DNA from: an uncultured Lachnospiraceae bacterium
GTDB taxonomy: Bacteria; Bacillota_A; Clostridia; Lachnospirales; Lachnospiraceae
Length of the DNA stretch: 36,430 nucleotides
Assembly (NCBI GenBank): GCA_902780985.1
Contig: CACZHN010000002.1
Location: 1 to 36,430, forward strand
Direction of reading: 5' to 3'
The position numbers and the translations under genes are program-made. Below, piece after piece: positions 25,868 to 35,192 of the stretch. Each line of letters starts with the position of its first letter. The stretch's first letter is position 1. The notes beneath the pieces were generated by a model that was not told where the DNA came from, did not search any database, and saw only the letters and a list, made by a program, of their open reading frames with translations.

Positions 25868-25962
25868 GTTCGACAATAGGGGAGCTGCTGTTAGGCGGCT
25901 GAGAGGAGACCATAAGTCTCGACCCATAACCTGATTTGGATAATGCCAACGTAGGGATATAA
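25868..25962 (+). ncRNA. TPP riboswitch (THI element) upstream of thiC
   Basis: The conserved aptamer blocks are all present in order: AGGGGAGCT (25878-25886), GGCTGAGA (about 25896-25903), GACCCATAACCTGATTTGGA (from 25921), then TAATGCCAACGTAGGGA. It lies directly before thiC and controls it by binding thiamine diphosphate. A terminator follows as expression platform. Confidence 0.96.
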
Positions 25963-25972
25963 ATGTTCAAGT

Positions 25973-26014
25973 AACGGATATGTCACTATGTGGCATATCC
26001 GTTCTTTAGTTTTC
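25973..26014 (+). terminator. Expression-platform terminator of the TPP riboswitch
   Basis: A perfect 10-bp stem (AACGGATATG 25973-25982 with CATATCCGTT 25994-26003) is followed by an imperfect T-rich tract (TTCTTTAGTTTT). It begins 11 bases after the aptamer and is presumably formed when TPP is bound. Confidence 0.8.
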
Positions 26015-26093
26015 CGGCGGCGAATCGGGAGCACCACTTTCCGTCGCTTAAATAAAACGTCATTTTAAAGATATTTAACAGGAGGATGAAAAC

Positions 26094-27434
26094 ATGACGA
26101 ACGAGAATATCGCAGGCGCTGAATCAAGAAATTACACAACACAGATGGATGCTGCAAGACGCGGCATAGTAACTCCGGAGATTCAGCTGGTAGCAGAGAA
26201 GGAAAAGATGGACGTAGATAAGCTTATGAAGCTTGTAGCAGAGGGAAAGGTTGCAATCCCCGCAAACAAGAATCATAAGTCACTCAATGCCGAAGGTATC
26301 GGAAGCATGCTCCGCACCAAGATAAATGTAAATCTCGGTGTATCAAGAGACTGCAAGGACTACGACATCGAGATGGAGAAGGTCATGAGTGCCGTAAACA
26401 TGGGAGCAGAGGCTATCATGGATCTTTCCAGCCACGGTAATACCCAGCCTTTCAGAAGAAAACTTACCACAGACTGTCCTGCTATGATAGGTACGGTTCC
26501 GGTATATGACAGTGTGATCCATTATCAGAGAGACCTTGCTACACTTACAGCAAAGGACTTCATAGATGTGGTACGTCTTCATGCAGAGGACGGAGTTGAC
26601 TTCGTAACACTGCACTGCGGTATTACAAGAAAGACCATCGAACAGATAAAGAAGCATAAGAGAAAGATGAACATCGTAAGCCGCGGAGGAAGCCTTGTCT
26701 TCGCATGGATGAGCATGACGGGAGAGGAGAATCCTTTCTACGAGTACTATGATGAGATCCTGGATATCTGCGAGGAGTATGATGTTACGGTTTCTCTCGG
26801 AGATGCCTGCAGACCGGGATGTCTTGCGGATGCAACCGATGTTTGTCAGATAGAAGAGCTTGTTCGTCTTGGTGAGCTTACAAAGCGTGCCTGGGATCAT
26901 AACGTTCAGGTTATGGTTGAAGGACCGGGACATGTTCCTCTTGATCAGATTGCGGCCAACATGAAGGTTCAGAGCACAATCTGTATGGGAGCTCCTTTCT
27001 ATGTTCTCGGACCTCTTGTTACGGATATAGCTCCGGGATACGATCATATCACTTCAGCCATCGGCGGAGCCGTTGCAGCCATGAGCGGTGCTGCATTTCT
27101 CTGCTATGTAACTCCGGCTGAGCATCTTGCTCTTCCGAATGTAGATGATGTTAAGCAGGGAATCATTGCTTCCAAGATTGCAGCTCATGCAGCTGATATC
27201 GCAAAGGGTATACCGGGGGCAAGAGATATAGACGATAAGATGGCAGATGCCAGAAGAGTTCTTGACTGGGATGCACAGTTCGAGTGTGCACTTGATCCGG
27301 AAACAGCAAAGAACATCAGAGACAGCAGAAGACCGGAGGATGATCACAGCGAGGCCTGCAGTATGTGCGGTAAGTTCTGTGCCGTAAGAAGCATGAATAA
27401 GGCACTTGCCGGAGAGATGATAGACATACTTTAA
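26094..27434 (+). CDS. thiC: Phosphomethylpyrimidine synthase ThiC
   Basis: A radical SAM enzyme that converts aminoimidazole ribotide to hydroxymethylpyrimidine phosphate for thiamine. The sequence is 446 residues and starts at ATG 26094 after AGGAGG. Landmarks include the HGNTQPFRR and [11 protein letters not shown] segments. The cluster motif at the C-terminus is Cys422-x2-Cys425-x3-Cys429 (CSMCGKFC), one residue shorter than the CX2CX4C of the proteobacterial enzyme, as in the short clostridial form. A paralogue making 5-hydroxybenzimidazole for cobamides would be the main alternative, but the TPP riboswitch argues for the thiamine role. Confidence 0.95.
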   Translation: MTNENIAGAESRNYTTQMDAARRGIVTPEIQLVAEKEKMDVDKLMKLVAEGKVAIPANKNHKSLNAEGIGSMLRTKINVNLGVSRDCKDYDIEMEKVMSAVNMGAEAIMDLSSHGNTQPFRRKLTTDCPAMIGTVPVYDSVIHYQRDLATLTAKDFIDVVRLHAEDGVDFVTLHCGITRKTIEQIKKHKRKMNIVSRGGSLVFAWMSMTGEENPFYEYYDEILDICEEYDVTVSLGDACRPGCLADATDVCQIEELVRLGELTKRAWDHNVQVMVEGPGHVPLDQIAANMKVQSTICMGAPFYVLGPLVTDIAPGYDHITSAIGGAVAAMSGAAFLCYVTPAEHLALPNVDDVKQGIIASKIAAHAADIAKGIPGARDIDDKMADARRVLDWDAQFECALDPETAKNIRDSRRPEDDHSEACSMCGKFCAVRSMNKALAGEMIDIL

Positions 27435-27480
27435 AGCGGATTTTCGCACAAAACAAAAAGCTTGAACACTTAAGATAAAT

Positions 27481-27526
27481 CGGGCATAATGGAAGTATAT
27501 TGTATTTCGATTATGCTCGGTTTTTT
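27481..27526 (+). terminator. Terminator after thiC
   Basis: CGGGCATAAT (27481-27490) pairs with ATTATGCTCG (27510-27519), with one G-T pair and a 19-base loop, followed by six T. The trxA ribosome binding site AGGAGG starts at 27531. Confidence 0.88.
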
Positions 27527-27543
27527 ATTTAGGAGGTTATAAT

Positions 27544-27855
27544 ATGGCAGTAGAACGTATAACAGAAGCACAGTTTGACGAAGTAGTTTTAAAGAGTGAA
27601 GTTCCTGTACTGGTGGACTTTTTCGCCGAGTGGTGCGGGCCATGCAAGATGATGGAACCGGTACTTAATCAGGTTTCGGAAGAGATTTCGGGAGCAAAGA
27701 TAGTTTCCGTTGATGTGGATGATGCGGAGAGACTTGCTATAGCTTACGGGATATCTAATATTCCATGCATGATACTGTTTAAGAACGGTGAGGAAGCTGA
27801 CAGAATTATCGGAAGAGCTCAGAAGCAGAAGATCATCGATACGATCAATGCTTAA
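27544..27855 (+). CDS. trxA: Thioredoxin
   Basis: A small cytoplasmic dithiol reductant of 103 residues with the standard WCGPCK active site (Cys31, Cys34). The cis-proline loop reads NIPCMILF, with a Cys in place of the usual Thr after the proline. AGGAGG lies 7 bases before the ATG. It is followed after 41 bases by thioredoxin reductase, so the pair should be co-transcribed. In context it could also supply electrons to sulfur-compound reduction, but this is a general role of the family. Confidence 0.95.
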   Translation: MAVERITEAQFDEVVLKSEVPVLVDFFAEWCGPCKMMEPVLNQVSEEISGAKIVSVDVDDAERLAIAYGISNIPCMILFKNGEEADRIIGRAQKQKIIDTINA

Positions 27856-27896
27856 TAAACTGTAGTAATAATTTGGGGGAATCGGAGAGAGATAAG

Positions 27897-28814
27897 ATGA
27901 TAGATGTTCTCATAATAGGTGCCGGACCTGCGGGGCTTTCGGCGGCTATATATGTTGAGCGTGCTGGTAAGCATGCGGTATGTCTGGAAGCCATGACTGT
28001 TGGCGGCCAGATAGTAAATACGCCGGATATAGCAAACTATCCGGGAATTAAAAAAGTAAGCGGATTCGAGTTTGCCATTGGACTTTCGGAACAGGCAACG
28101 GAACTGGGAGCCGATATAGTCTACGAACAGGCTGTAAAGATCAGAGAGATCGAAGAAGACGGCGAAAGAGCATTTTCGGTATTAGCGGAATCCGGAAAAG
28201 AGTTTACGGCAAGATCCGTCATCATAGCGACAGGTGCAAAGAACAGACGGTTGGGAATAGACAGAGAAGAAGCCCTTACGGGAAGAGGTGTTTCTTACTG
28301 CGCAACCTGTGACGGTGCATTTTTCAGAGGAAAAGATGTGGCTGTTAACGGCGGTGGAAATACCGCTCTTGAAGATGCGCTGTTCTTAGTTAACTATTGT
28401 ACAAAGGTTTACATAATTCACAGAAGAGATGAGTTCAGAGGCGAGCCGAAGAACCTTGAAGCTGTGAAGAGTAAGCCGAATGTGGAATTTGTACTTGATT
28501 CGACCATTACCGAGCTGAAGGGCGACAGAAACCTTGAGGCTGTTGTGGTAAAGAATAAGAATACGGGAGAACTTCGTGAAATCCCTGTAGCGGGACTTTT
28601 TATAGCAATCGGACAGGAACCGGATAACGGTGCATTTGCGGATATGGCTGCAATTGATGATAAGGGGTACATCATAGCGGATGAGAGCTGTACTACAAGA
28701 ATCCCGGGAATTTTTGTAGCCGGAGACTGCAGGACCAAGACCGTCAGACAGCTTACAACGGCAGCTTCGGACGGAGCCGTAGCGGCTCTTGCGGCATGCA
28801 CATATATCGGTTAG
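27897..28814 (+). CDS. trxB: Thioredoxin-disulfide reductase
   Basis: A flavoprotein that reduces thioredoxin with NADPH. The FAD-binding GAGPAGLSAA lies at the N-terminus, the redox pair Cys135-Ala-Thr-Cys138 is in YCATCDGAFF, and the nucleotide-binding loop is NGGGNTALEDAL, slightly different from the more common GGGDSA. A second FAD segment (GIFVAGDC) lies near the end. The protein has 305 residues from ATG 27897, preceded by GGAG; a TTG extension from 27873 covers the ribosome binding site and is rejected. Operon partner of trxA. Confidence 0.95.
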   Translation: MIDVLIIGAGPAGLSAAIYVERAGKHAVCLEAMTVGGQIVNTPDIANYPGIKKVSGFEFAIGLSEQATELGADIVYEQAVKIREIEEDGERAFSVLAESGKEFTARSVIIATGAKNRRLGIDREEALTGRGVSYCATCDGAFFRGKDVAVNGGGNTALEDALFLVNYCTKVYIIHRRDEFRGEPKNLEAVKSKPNVEFVLDSTITELKGDRNLEAVVVKNKNTGELREIPVAGLFIAIGQEPDNGAFADMAAIDDKGYIIADESCTTRIPGIFVAGDCRTKTVRQLTTAASDGAVAALAACTYIG

Positions 28815-28902
28815 CGATAGTTAAATATCTGCTTTAATATTTTGTAAAAAAATAGTATGATATAGGCAGACGCTTGTAACGGTCTGTTTTGGGGAGGTAC
28901 TT

Positions 28903-30315
28903 ATGGATTTACAGAGTTACGTAGATGGCATGGGGGCCATGACATGTGTCGTTTCGGTTGAAGATCTGGGTGATGGCAAATACGGTAAGATCAGAATAGT
29001 AGCCGGAAATGAGGCCTATATTGATTCTATAGAAAAGCCTGCTCCGGGAGCGGAACTTCTGGTTCAGAAGTTTGAACCGAATTCGGAGTATACGAATTAT
29101 CTTACAAGAGATCTTAACTTTGAAGCTGCATGTTACAGAGCTGCAGTTGAGAGAAAATGTCTTCATTCTTATGCAAGACCGGATCGTATGGAAGGCATAT
29201 GGTTCAATATGATCTTTCTTCCGGTAAATTATGAAGAAGGAAATCTCCGTTACTGCACATATACCATGGAGATCAATTTTACACCGGACTCGGAAAATCT
29301 TTCGAGTACGGCAGGTGAGACTGCGGCCAAGGTTCTTGAGACCTGTATAAAGCTGAGAAGCGCGAAGGATTTCAAGGAGACCATGAATGAGGTTATAGAT
29401 GATATCAGAGAGATATGTTCGGCTCAGAGCTGCGTGATACTTCTTACAGACAGTTATGAGAGAAAGTGTTCCATTCTGTGTCAGTCTCTTTTACCGGACA
29501 GCGGACTTCGTCGGATGGATGATATTCTGAGCGACGGTTTCTATGAGATGACCGAGACATGGGATGACCTTATCGCGGGAAGTAACTGTATCATAGTTAA
29601 GAATGATCAGGATTTTGAGGTCGTTAAAGAGAGAAATCCTGCATGGTATGAGTCTATAACATCTGAGAATGTAAAGAGCATAGTTCTTTTCCCACTCAAG
29701 TTCAGAGGAGATCTTCTGGGTTATATCTGGGCATGCAATTTTGCACCGGAAGACGCACAGAAGATAAAGCAGACTCTTGAGACCACTACATTAATCATCG
29801 GTTCAGAGATAAGTAATTACCTTCTGGTTGACCGCCTGAAGGTGCTCAGCTCCAAGGATATGCTTACAGGAGTTATGAACCGTAACGAGATGAATAACTA
29901 TGTGGACAAGCTCAGTGAAGAAGAGGAATCGGAAAACTCCGTAGGCGTTGTTTTTGCGGATCTGAACGGCCTTAAGAGAATGAATGACGATTACGGACAC
30001 AATGCCGGCGATAAGCTTCTTAAGGATGCGGCAAAGGCTCTTGAGGAAGTGTTTAAAACAGAGGAAATCTTCAGAGCCGGAGGAGATGAGTTCTCGATCA
30101 TTATCATCGGAATCTCGGAAGAGGAACTCATCAGAAAGGTTGAAGAGGTCAGAGAGGTTTCGAAGAAGTATGACAGCGTAAACTTTGCTTTAGGCGAGTG
30201 CTATTATGCCGATAAGAGAAATGTACGGCTGGCACTTAAAAAGGCTGATGAGCGCATGTACGAAGATAAGAGACTGTTCTATGAGATGCATCCGGAATTA
30301 AAGAGACATTCCTGA
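28903..30315 (+). CDS. GAF-GGDEF protein, probable diguanylate cyclase
   Basis: A 470-residue soluble signalling protein. An N-terminal sensory region (about 1-140, PAS-like in character) is followed by a GAF-like domain (about 150-305) and a GGDEF domain (about 315-460). The active motif is intact at 393-397 (Gly-Gly-Asp-Glu-Phe) and the metal-binding FADLNGLKRMNDDYG is present, so it should make cyclic di-GMP from GTP. No RxxD inhibitory site is seen before the motif. GGGGAGG precedes the ATG. A candidate TATGAT -10 box lies in the 88-base upstream gap. It is near an EAL protein (31257-33086) that would degrade the same messenger. Confidence 0.88.
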   Translation: MDLQSYVDGMGAMTCVVSVEDLGDGKYGKIRIVAGNEAYIDSIEKPAPGAELLVQKFEPNSEYTNYLTRDLNFEAACYRAAVERKCLHSYARPDRMEGIWFNMIFLPVNYEEGNLRYCTYTMEINFTPDSENLSSTAGETAAKVLETCIKLRSAKDFKETMNEVIDDIREICSAQSCVILLTDSYERKCSILCQSLLPDSGLRRMDDILSDGFYEMTETWDDLIAGSNCIIVKNDQDFEVVKERNPAWYESITSENVKSIVLFPLKFRGDLLGYIWACNFAPEDAQKIKQTLETTTLIIGSEISNYLLVDRLKVLSSKDMLTGVMNRNEMNNYVDKLSEEEESENSVGVVFADLNGLKRMNDDYGHNAGDKLLKDAAKALEEVFKTEEIFRAGGDEFSIIIIGISEEELIRKVEEVREVSKKYDSVNFALGECYYADKRNVRLALKKADERMYEDKRLFYEMHPELKRHS

Positions 30316-30355
30316 TGAAAACAGAATCGGAATTAAAGAGACATTCCTGATGAAA
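30293..30355 (+). repeat. Tandem duplication of the 3' end of the GGDEF gene
   Basis: A 28-base unit covering the last codons and stop of the GGDEF gene (30293-30320) is repeated exactly at 30328-30355, with a period of 35 bases. The second copy lies after the stop codon and is non-coding. It looks like a recent slippage or tandem duplication. Confidence 0.85.
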
Positions 30356-30371
30356 TAAAGATTGACCAGAT

Positions 30372-30427
30372 AAAACCGGCACCTGCTGAAATCCTTTGGG
30401 GAAAGGGAAATGTGGGGCCGGTTTTTT
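30372..30427 (+). terminator. Terminator after the GGDEF gene
   Basis: AAAACCGGC (30372-30380) pairs with GCCGGTTTT (30417-30425) around a long loop, with six T at the end. Confidence 0.75.
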
Positions 30428-30466
30428 GAATAATGTGAAGTGTTTGAAGAATACCGGGGGGACAAG

Positions 30467-31186
30467 TTGGATATACGCGAAACTGACGGCATAACATTTC
30501 TGGATTATAACGGAAATGACACGGCAGACGGAGGTTATCATGATGTATGTAACAGCCTTCTGCAGCAGATAAAACATGTGGAAATGAAGTACAAAGATCA
30601 GCTTGCGGGTCTGAAGCTCAGGAAGCAGAAATTGAAGGAATCCATTGCAGATGATGTCAGGGCAAGCATCATATGCCTGCTTATCATCGCCGGACTTGTG
30701 GGATTTACCAAGTTTCTGGAACTGGTAAGATGGTCAGGGATTTTTGCAATCATTTATGTATTTATAAAGCTCCTGCTTCCGGCATCGGCAGTGGTGATAC
30801 TGTTCTTCTTTCTGCCTGTATATTTACGGAGACTGGATCTGAACATAAGAAACAATCATATCATGAACGAACGGTTTGATGATGAAATCTTATTGGGCAG
30901 AGATGTGGTAACTTTCAAACAGGAAGAGAGACATATAAAGGATCGGCTTCGGGAGATCAATCTGGCAAGAGAGGAGCATGACAAGGTCGAAGAGTCCTAT
31001 CTGGGAAGGTTTGATGAGGAATGGGATGATGTCATACTTGAGGATGTATCCCGACTCAGAAAGGTCTCCGTATACAGGGAACTTTATGCTCGCGGGATAA
31101 AGAAGGACAGTGGCGTGAAACAGGCCTGGATAGGAGTTACGGTGTGTCTTCTTGCCATGTTCGGAGCGGTTATACTGTTAGCGTGA
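30467..31186 (+). CDS. Unknown membrane protein with coiled-coil regions
   Basis: A protein of about 239 residues that I do not recognise. A charged N-terminal region with a probable coiled coil (about 35-70) leads into two hydrophobic segments in mid-protein (around IICLLIIAGLVGF and ASAVVILFFFLPVYL). A long charged, helical stretch follows, with a final membrane segment at the C-terminus (VTVCLLAMFGAVILLA). The TTG at 30467 is chosen because a G-rich ribosome binding site lies 5 bases upstream; a GTG at 30440 has none and would add 9 residues. It lies between the GGDEF and EAL genes. A role in the same signalling system is possible but not supported by any motif. Confidence 0.6.
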   Translation: MDIRETDGITFLDYNGNDTADGGYHDVCNSLLQQIKHVEMKYKDQLAGLKLRKQKLKESIADDVRASIICLLIIAGLVGFTKFLELVRWSGIFAIIYVFIKLLLPASAVVILFFFLPVYLRRLDLNIRNNHIMNERFDDEILLGRDVVTFKQEERHIKDRLREINLAREEHDKVEESYLGRFDEEWDDVILEDVSRLRKVSVYRELYARGIKKDSGVKQAWIGVTVCLLAMFGAVILLA

Positions 31187-31201
31187 AAACGCCTTCTGTA
31201 T

Positions 31202-31230
31202 TTGAAAGATTTTCGATATTTTAGTATAAT
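31202..31230 (+). promoter_or_regulatory. Promoter of the EAL gene
   Basis: TTGAAA (31202-31207), a 17-base spacer and TATAAT (31225-31230) make a near-consensus promoter. The GTG start codon is at 31257, leaving a short leader of about 20 bases with little ribosome binding site. Confidence 0.8.
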
Positions 31231-31256
31231 GTTAGTAGGTATATGCTACTTCGTTT

Positions 31257-33086
31257 GTGAAAAAAACGAGAAGCTTTACCCTCTTCCTGAATATGATCAT
31301 CTGCCTCGTGGTCGCAGCTTTTGCGGACATGGTTTATCATTACTGGTATGTTCATGTGACTGACGGAAATTATATGTGGGTATATATATCCAGGATCATA
31401 TACCATACGGCACTTTTTGCGATACTCTTTTCGTATGTGGCATACATAATCGAACTGATGCATCTGGAAATGTACAGAAAAGTACCGACCATGGTGGTTT
31501 CGTCGATACTGTTTGTCTCGGTGGTTGCACTTGATATAGCTACTACAGGAGCAAAAAAGGGATTTAAGATATTCCCTGACGGATCCTATCAGAAGGGATT
31601 CAATGTTTTCATGCTCGGATACGTGGGATTTGTGGCTGTTTCCCTTTTCCTCATGGTTGCCTTCAGAGAAAGACTTTACAGACAGATCCTTCGAGGTTTT
31701 TACGGAACGATAATCGTTGCATTCCTGCTTCTGTATATTCAATCAAGATACGAACAAGAATCATTTACTGTATCGACATTCCTGTTCCCGATAATAGGTA
31801 TGTTATATCTGGTTCATTCCAATCCGTATGACATGGAACTGGGTGCGGTAAGTGCCAGAGTTCTGGAGGATATGGTCAGATATAATTATGAAAAGGGTGT
31901 TGACCTTGTTATGATGAGTCTGTATCTTCCGGATTATGACAGTGAATCCTCAAAGCTTCCGGAAGTAGTGCAGAGAGCAATCAGAAGAATATCCGGAGAG
32001 TTCTTTAACGGAGCGGTTCTTTTCCAGGTTAGTAAGGGACATGTTATCCTTGCCGCAAAGCGAAACGCCAACAAAGATCCGGAAACCAGAATAGAGAAGA
32101 TTCTCAATGCATTTAATGAGAATTACGAAAAGATGCAGCTGGATTATAAGATCGTCATAGGCGAAAGTCTGGCAGAGCTCGGTATAAAGAACGATATTAC
32201 CGCCCTTATCATCAGTGTTCATCGACATATGGAGACAAATTCGGTTCACAGGATTGATAAAGACGATGTTGAAAAGTTTAAGAAATATGAGTATATTCTT
32301 ACAGAACTGGCGGATATTGTAAGAGGCGGAAATCTGAGAGATCCGCGAGTACTTGCATATTGCCAGCCTGTATATAATATAGCTACGCAGAGATATGATA
32401 CGGCGGAAGCGCTGATGAGACTTAAACTCCCGGATATCGGAATGGTATTTCCGGATCAGTTCATACCTCTTGCGGAAGAAAACGGATACATACATTACCT
32501 TACAAAGGTAATTCTTCAGAGAACCTGTGATGAGATAAGGTATCTCGTAAAAGAGAATTATGATGTAAAGCGTATTTCGGTAAATGTTTCCGTTTTGGAA
32601 ATGCGAGATGATAATTTCATATCGGATATCGAGCAGGTCATTTCCGACAGCGGAATCCCTAAAGAGAAGATAGCTATCGAGATCACCGAATCCCAGAACG
32701 ACGACGATTTCCGAATCGTGAAGGCTAAGGTGGATAAGCTTAAGGAAATGGGATTAAAAATCTACCTTGATGATTTCGGAACCGGATACTCCAACATGGA
32801 GCGTATCATGGAACTGCCGTTTGATATAATCAAGTTTGACAGATCGCTGGTTCTTGCCAGCAGTTCCGATAACAGATCCGAGAAGATGGTAGGAAGCCTG
32901 GCGGAAATGTTTTCCGGCCTGAATTATTCGGTTCTTTTCGAAGGAATCGAGACAGATGCCGATGAGAAGAGATGTACGGAGCAATCCGCATCATATCTTC
33001 AGGGATATAAGTATTCAAAACCTATACCTATCATGGATTTAAAGAAATTCTTTACGAAGCTTGAACAGGAGGAAGATCATGCCTGA
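31257..33086 (+). CDS. Membrane-bound EAL-domain phosphodiesterase with degenerate GGDEF region
   Basis: A 609-residue protein with about six hydrophobic segments in the first 190 residues, a linker region of about 190-360 with the pattern of a degenerate GGDEF domain (no GGDEF motif), and an EAL domain from about 365 to the end. Catalytic features look intact: Glu384-Ala-Leu, VNVSV, EITES, DDFGTGYS, KFDRS, EGIET and QGYKYSKP. It should cleave cyclic di-GMP at the membrane. The start is GTG 31257, the only start after an in-frame stop at 31236-31238; the ribosome binding site is poor, so translation may be near-leaderless. The stop overlaps the next gene by 8 bases. Confidence 0.86.
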   Translation: MKKTRSFTLFLNMIICLVVAAFADMVYHYWYVHVTDGNYMWVYISRIIYHTALFAILFSYVAYIIELMHLEMYRKVPTMVVSSILFVSVVALDIATTGAKKGFKIFPDGSYQKGFNVFMLGYVGFVAVSLFLMVAFRERLYRQILRGFYGTIIVAFLLLYIQSRYEQESFTVSTFLFPIIGMLYLVHSNPYDMELGAVSARVLEDMVRYNYEKGVDLVMMSLYLPDYDSESSKLPEVVQRAIRRISGEFFNGAVLFQVSKGHVILAAKRNANKDPETRIEKILNAFNENYEKMQLDYKIVIGESLAELGIKNDITALIISVHRHMETNSVHRIDKDDVEKFKKYEYILTELADIVRGGNLRDPRVLAYCQPVYNIATQRYDTAEALMRLKLPDIGMVFPDQFIPLAEENGYIHYLTKVILQRTCDEIRYLVKENYDVKRISVNVSVLEMRDDNFISDIEQVISDSGIPKEKIAIEITESQNDDDFRIVKAKVDKLKEMGLKIYLDDFGTGYSNMERIMELPFDIIKFDRSLVLASSSDNRSEKMVGSLAEMFSGLNYSVLFEGIETDADEKRCTEQSASYLQGYKYSKPIPIMDLKKFFTKLEQEEDHA

Positions 33087-35169
33087 GAAAAGCATACTGG
33101 AATTAGTAAATAGTATTTATAATTCAACAACGGTGCTTGATTTCGGCGCACTCTTCAGTGACGGAACCCCGCAGTTTGTATCACCGGCGGAGCCTCTTCC
33201 CGGAGATACGGTTGTTATCAAATTCAGAACCGCAAGAAATAATGTAGATGACGTTTATCTTGTAACAGACACAGAAAAGCTTAAGATGCAGCACAGCAGC
33301 TGCGATAAGATATTTGATTATTACACTATAGAGATACCTGAGCTTTCCGAAAGGCTCAGGTATCATTTTGAGGTTCATTCCGGCAGACTGATCGTGTGTT
33401 ATAACAGAGCGGGCTGCTGCCGTGAAGCCGCTGATGATTTTGAGTTCACCATAGTACCGGGATTCAAGACTCCGGACTGGGCGAAAGGAGCGGTATTTTA
33501 CCAGATATATGTGGATCGTTTCTGCAACGGTGACGAGAGTAACGACGTGCTTACGAATGAGTACAGTTATCTGGGCCGCCATGTCCAGAAGGTGGATGAC
33601 TGGAATAAGTTGCCTGACAGCATGGATGTCGGAAACTTTTACGGCGGAGACCTTCAGGGAGTTCTGAATAAAATGGACTATCTGAAGGATCTGGGAGTTG
33701 ATGTTATATATTTCAACCCGATCTTCGTATCACCGTCGAACCATAAGTATGATATTCAGGATTACGATCATATAGATCCGCATTTCGGAAAGATCGTCAA
33801 GGATGAGGGAGAACTTCTTCCGTGGGATTCCAACGACAATACCACCGCATCCAGATATATCAGCAGAGTTACCGATCCTGCGAATCTTGAGGCGTCCAAT
33901 CAGCTCTTCATAAAGCTGGTAAAGGAGGCTCATAAGAGAGGCATCAAGGTAGTGCTGGACGGCGTGTTCAATCACTGCGGTTCCTTCAACAAGTGGCTGG
34001 ATAGAGAAAGAATATATGCGGATAACCCGAATTATGAAAAGGGTGCATACATAGATCATGAAAGTCCTTACAGAAGCTTCTTTAAGTTCAACGATCCTTT
34101 TGCTTGGCCGTATAACGGAACCTATAACGGCTGGTGGGGACACGATACGCTTCCGAAGCTCAACTACGAGGAGTCGGAAAAACTTCATGACTATATAATC
34201 GAGATAGGAAAGAAATGGGTTTCTCCTCCTTTCAACGTGGACGGATGGAGACTTGATGTGGCTGCGGACCTGGGTTATACGGAAGAGTATAATCACCGCT
34301 TCTGGAGAGATTTCCGTGATGCGGTGAAGGAAGCGAATCCGGAGGCCATAATACTTGCCGAGCATTACGGCAATCCGAGAAGCTGGCTTCAGGGTGATGA
34401 GTGGGATACCATCATGAATTACGGCGCTTTTATGGAGCCTATTACATGGTTTCTTACAGGCGTGGAGAAGCACAGCGACGAGTTCAGAGGCGACCTTATG
34501 GGAAATGCGGACGTATTCCGCGGAACCATGAAGAATTATATGGCATGCATGCTTTATAACTCGCTTTACGTATCCATGAACGAACTTTCAAATCATGACC
34601 ACTCCAGATTCCTCACAAGAACGAATCACAGAGTAGGACGTATAAATACCCTGGGACCTCACGCTGCGGATGAGAACGTAAACAAGGGAATCTTCAGGGA
34701 AGCGGTTGTCTTTCAGATGACCTGGCCGGGGGCTCCGACAATCTACTACGGAGACGAGGTGGGAGTGTGCGGATGGACCGATCCGGACTCCAGAAGAACA
34801 TTTCCATGGGGACATGAGGATATGGAACTGCTGAACTTCCATAAGGAGATGATCAGGATTCATAAGAAATATAAGTCGCTTCTTACGGGAAGCGTTAAGT
34901 TCCTTCACGGAGAATATAAGTGCATAGCTTACGGAAGATTCAACGAAAAAGAAGCTGTGCTTGTAGTATTAAATAACGATTATTCGGATAAAACGCTGAG
35001 ACTTCATGTTCGTGAACTCGGCGTGCATAACAGCAGAAATATGAAAAGGATCATGCTTACGACAGAGGAGGGATTCGTTCAGGATGACCAGACAAATGTA
35101 GTCCAGAACAATGTCCTGACCATAACCATGCCGAAGATATCGGCGGCTGTCTATGTCTGCAAATTCTGA
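33079..35169 (+). CDS. Intracellular GH13 alpha-glucanase (neopullulanase/maltogenic amylase-like)
   Basis: A glycoside hydrolase family 13 enzyme acting on alpha-glucan oligosaccharides, 696 residues, without signal peptide. An N-terminal beta-sandwich-type domain (about 1-130) precedes the catalytic barrel, as in the neopullulanase/cyclomaltodextrinase group. The four conserved regions are DGVFNH (Asp294-His299), DGWRLD with nucleophile Asp393 at its end, AEHYG with acid/base Glu428, and NHD with Asp507. A C-terminal beta domain follows. AGGAGG lies 6 bases before ATG 33079, inside the end of the EAL gene, so translation may be coupled. The pairing with a c-di-GMP enzyme is unusual and may only reflect operon packing. 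Confidence 0.9.
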   Translation: MPEKSILELVNSIYNSTTVLDFGALFSDGTPQFVSPAEPLPGDTVVIKFRTARNNVDDVYLVTDTEKLKMQHSSCDKIFDYYTIEIPELSERLRYHFEVHSGRLIVCYNRAGCCREAADDFEFTIVPGFKTPDWAKGAVFYQIYVDRFCNGDESNDVLTNEYSYLGRHVQKVDDWNKLPDSMDVGNFYGGDLQGVLNKMDYLKDLGVDVIYFNPIFVSPSNHKYDIQDYDHIDPHFGKIVKDEGELLPWDSNDNTTASRYISRVTDPANLEASNQLFIKLVKEAHKRGIKVVLDGVFNHCGSFNKWLDRERIYADNPNYEKGAYIDHESPYRSFFKFNDPFAWPYNGTYNGWWGHDTLPKLNYEESEKLHDYIIEIGKKWVSPPFNVDGWRLDVAADLGYTEEYNHRFWRDFRDAVKEANPEAIILAEHYGNPRSWLQGDEWDTIMNYGAFMEPITWFLTGVEKHSDEFRGDLMGNADVFRGTMKNYMACMLYNSLYVSMNELSNHDHSRFLTRTNHRVGRINTLGPHAADENVNKGIFREAVVFQMTWPGAPTIYYGDEVGVCGWTDPDSRRTFPWGHEDMELLNFHKEMIRIHKKYKSLLTGSVKFLHGEYKCIAYGRFNEKEAVLVVLNNDYSDKTLRLHVRELGVHNSRNMKRIMLTTEEGFVQDDQTNVVQNNVLTITMPKISAAVYVCKF

Positions 35170-35192
35170 TCATATGACATAGGTGTACCTTT

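Noticed and set aside
30293..30355. CRISPR-like repeat
   Set aside because: Only two copies with a 7-base spacer, overlapping the end of a gene; a simple tandem duplication explains it.
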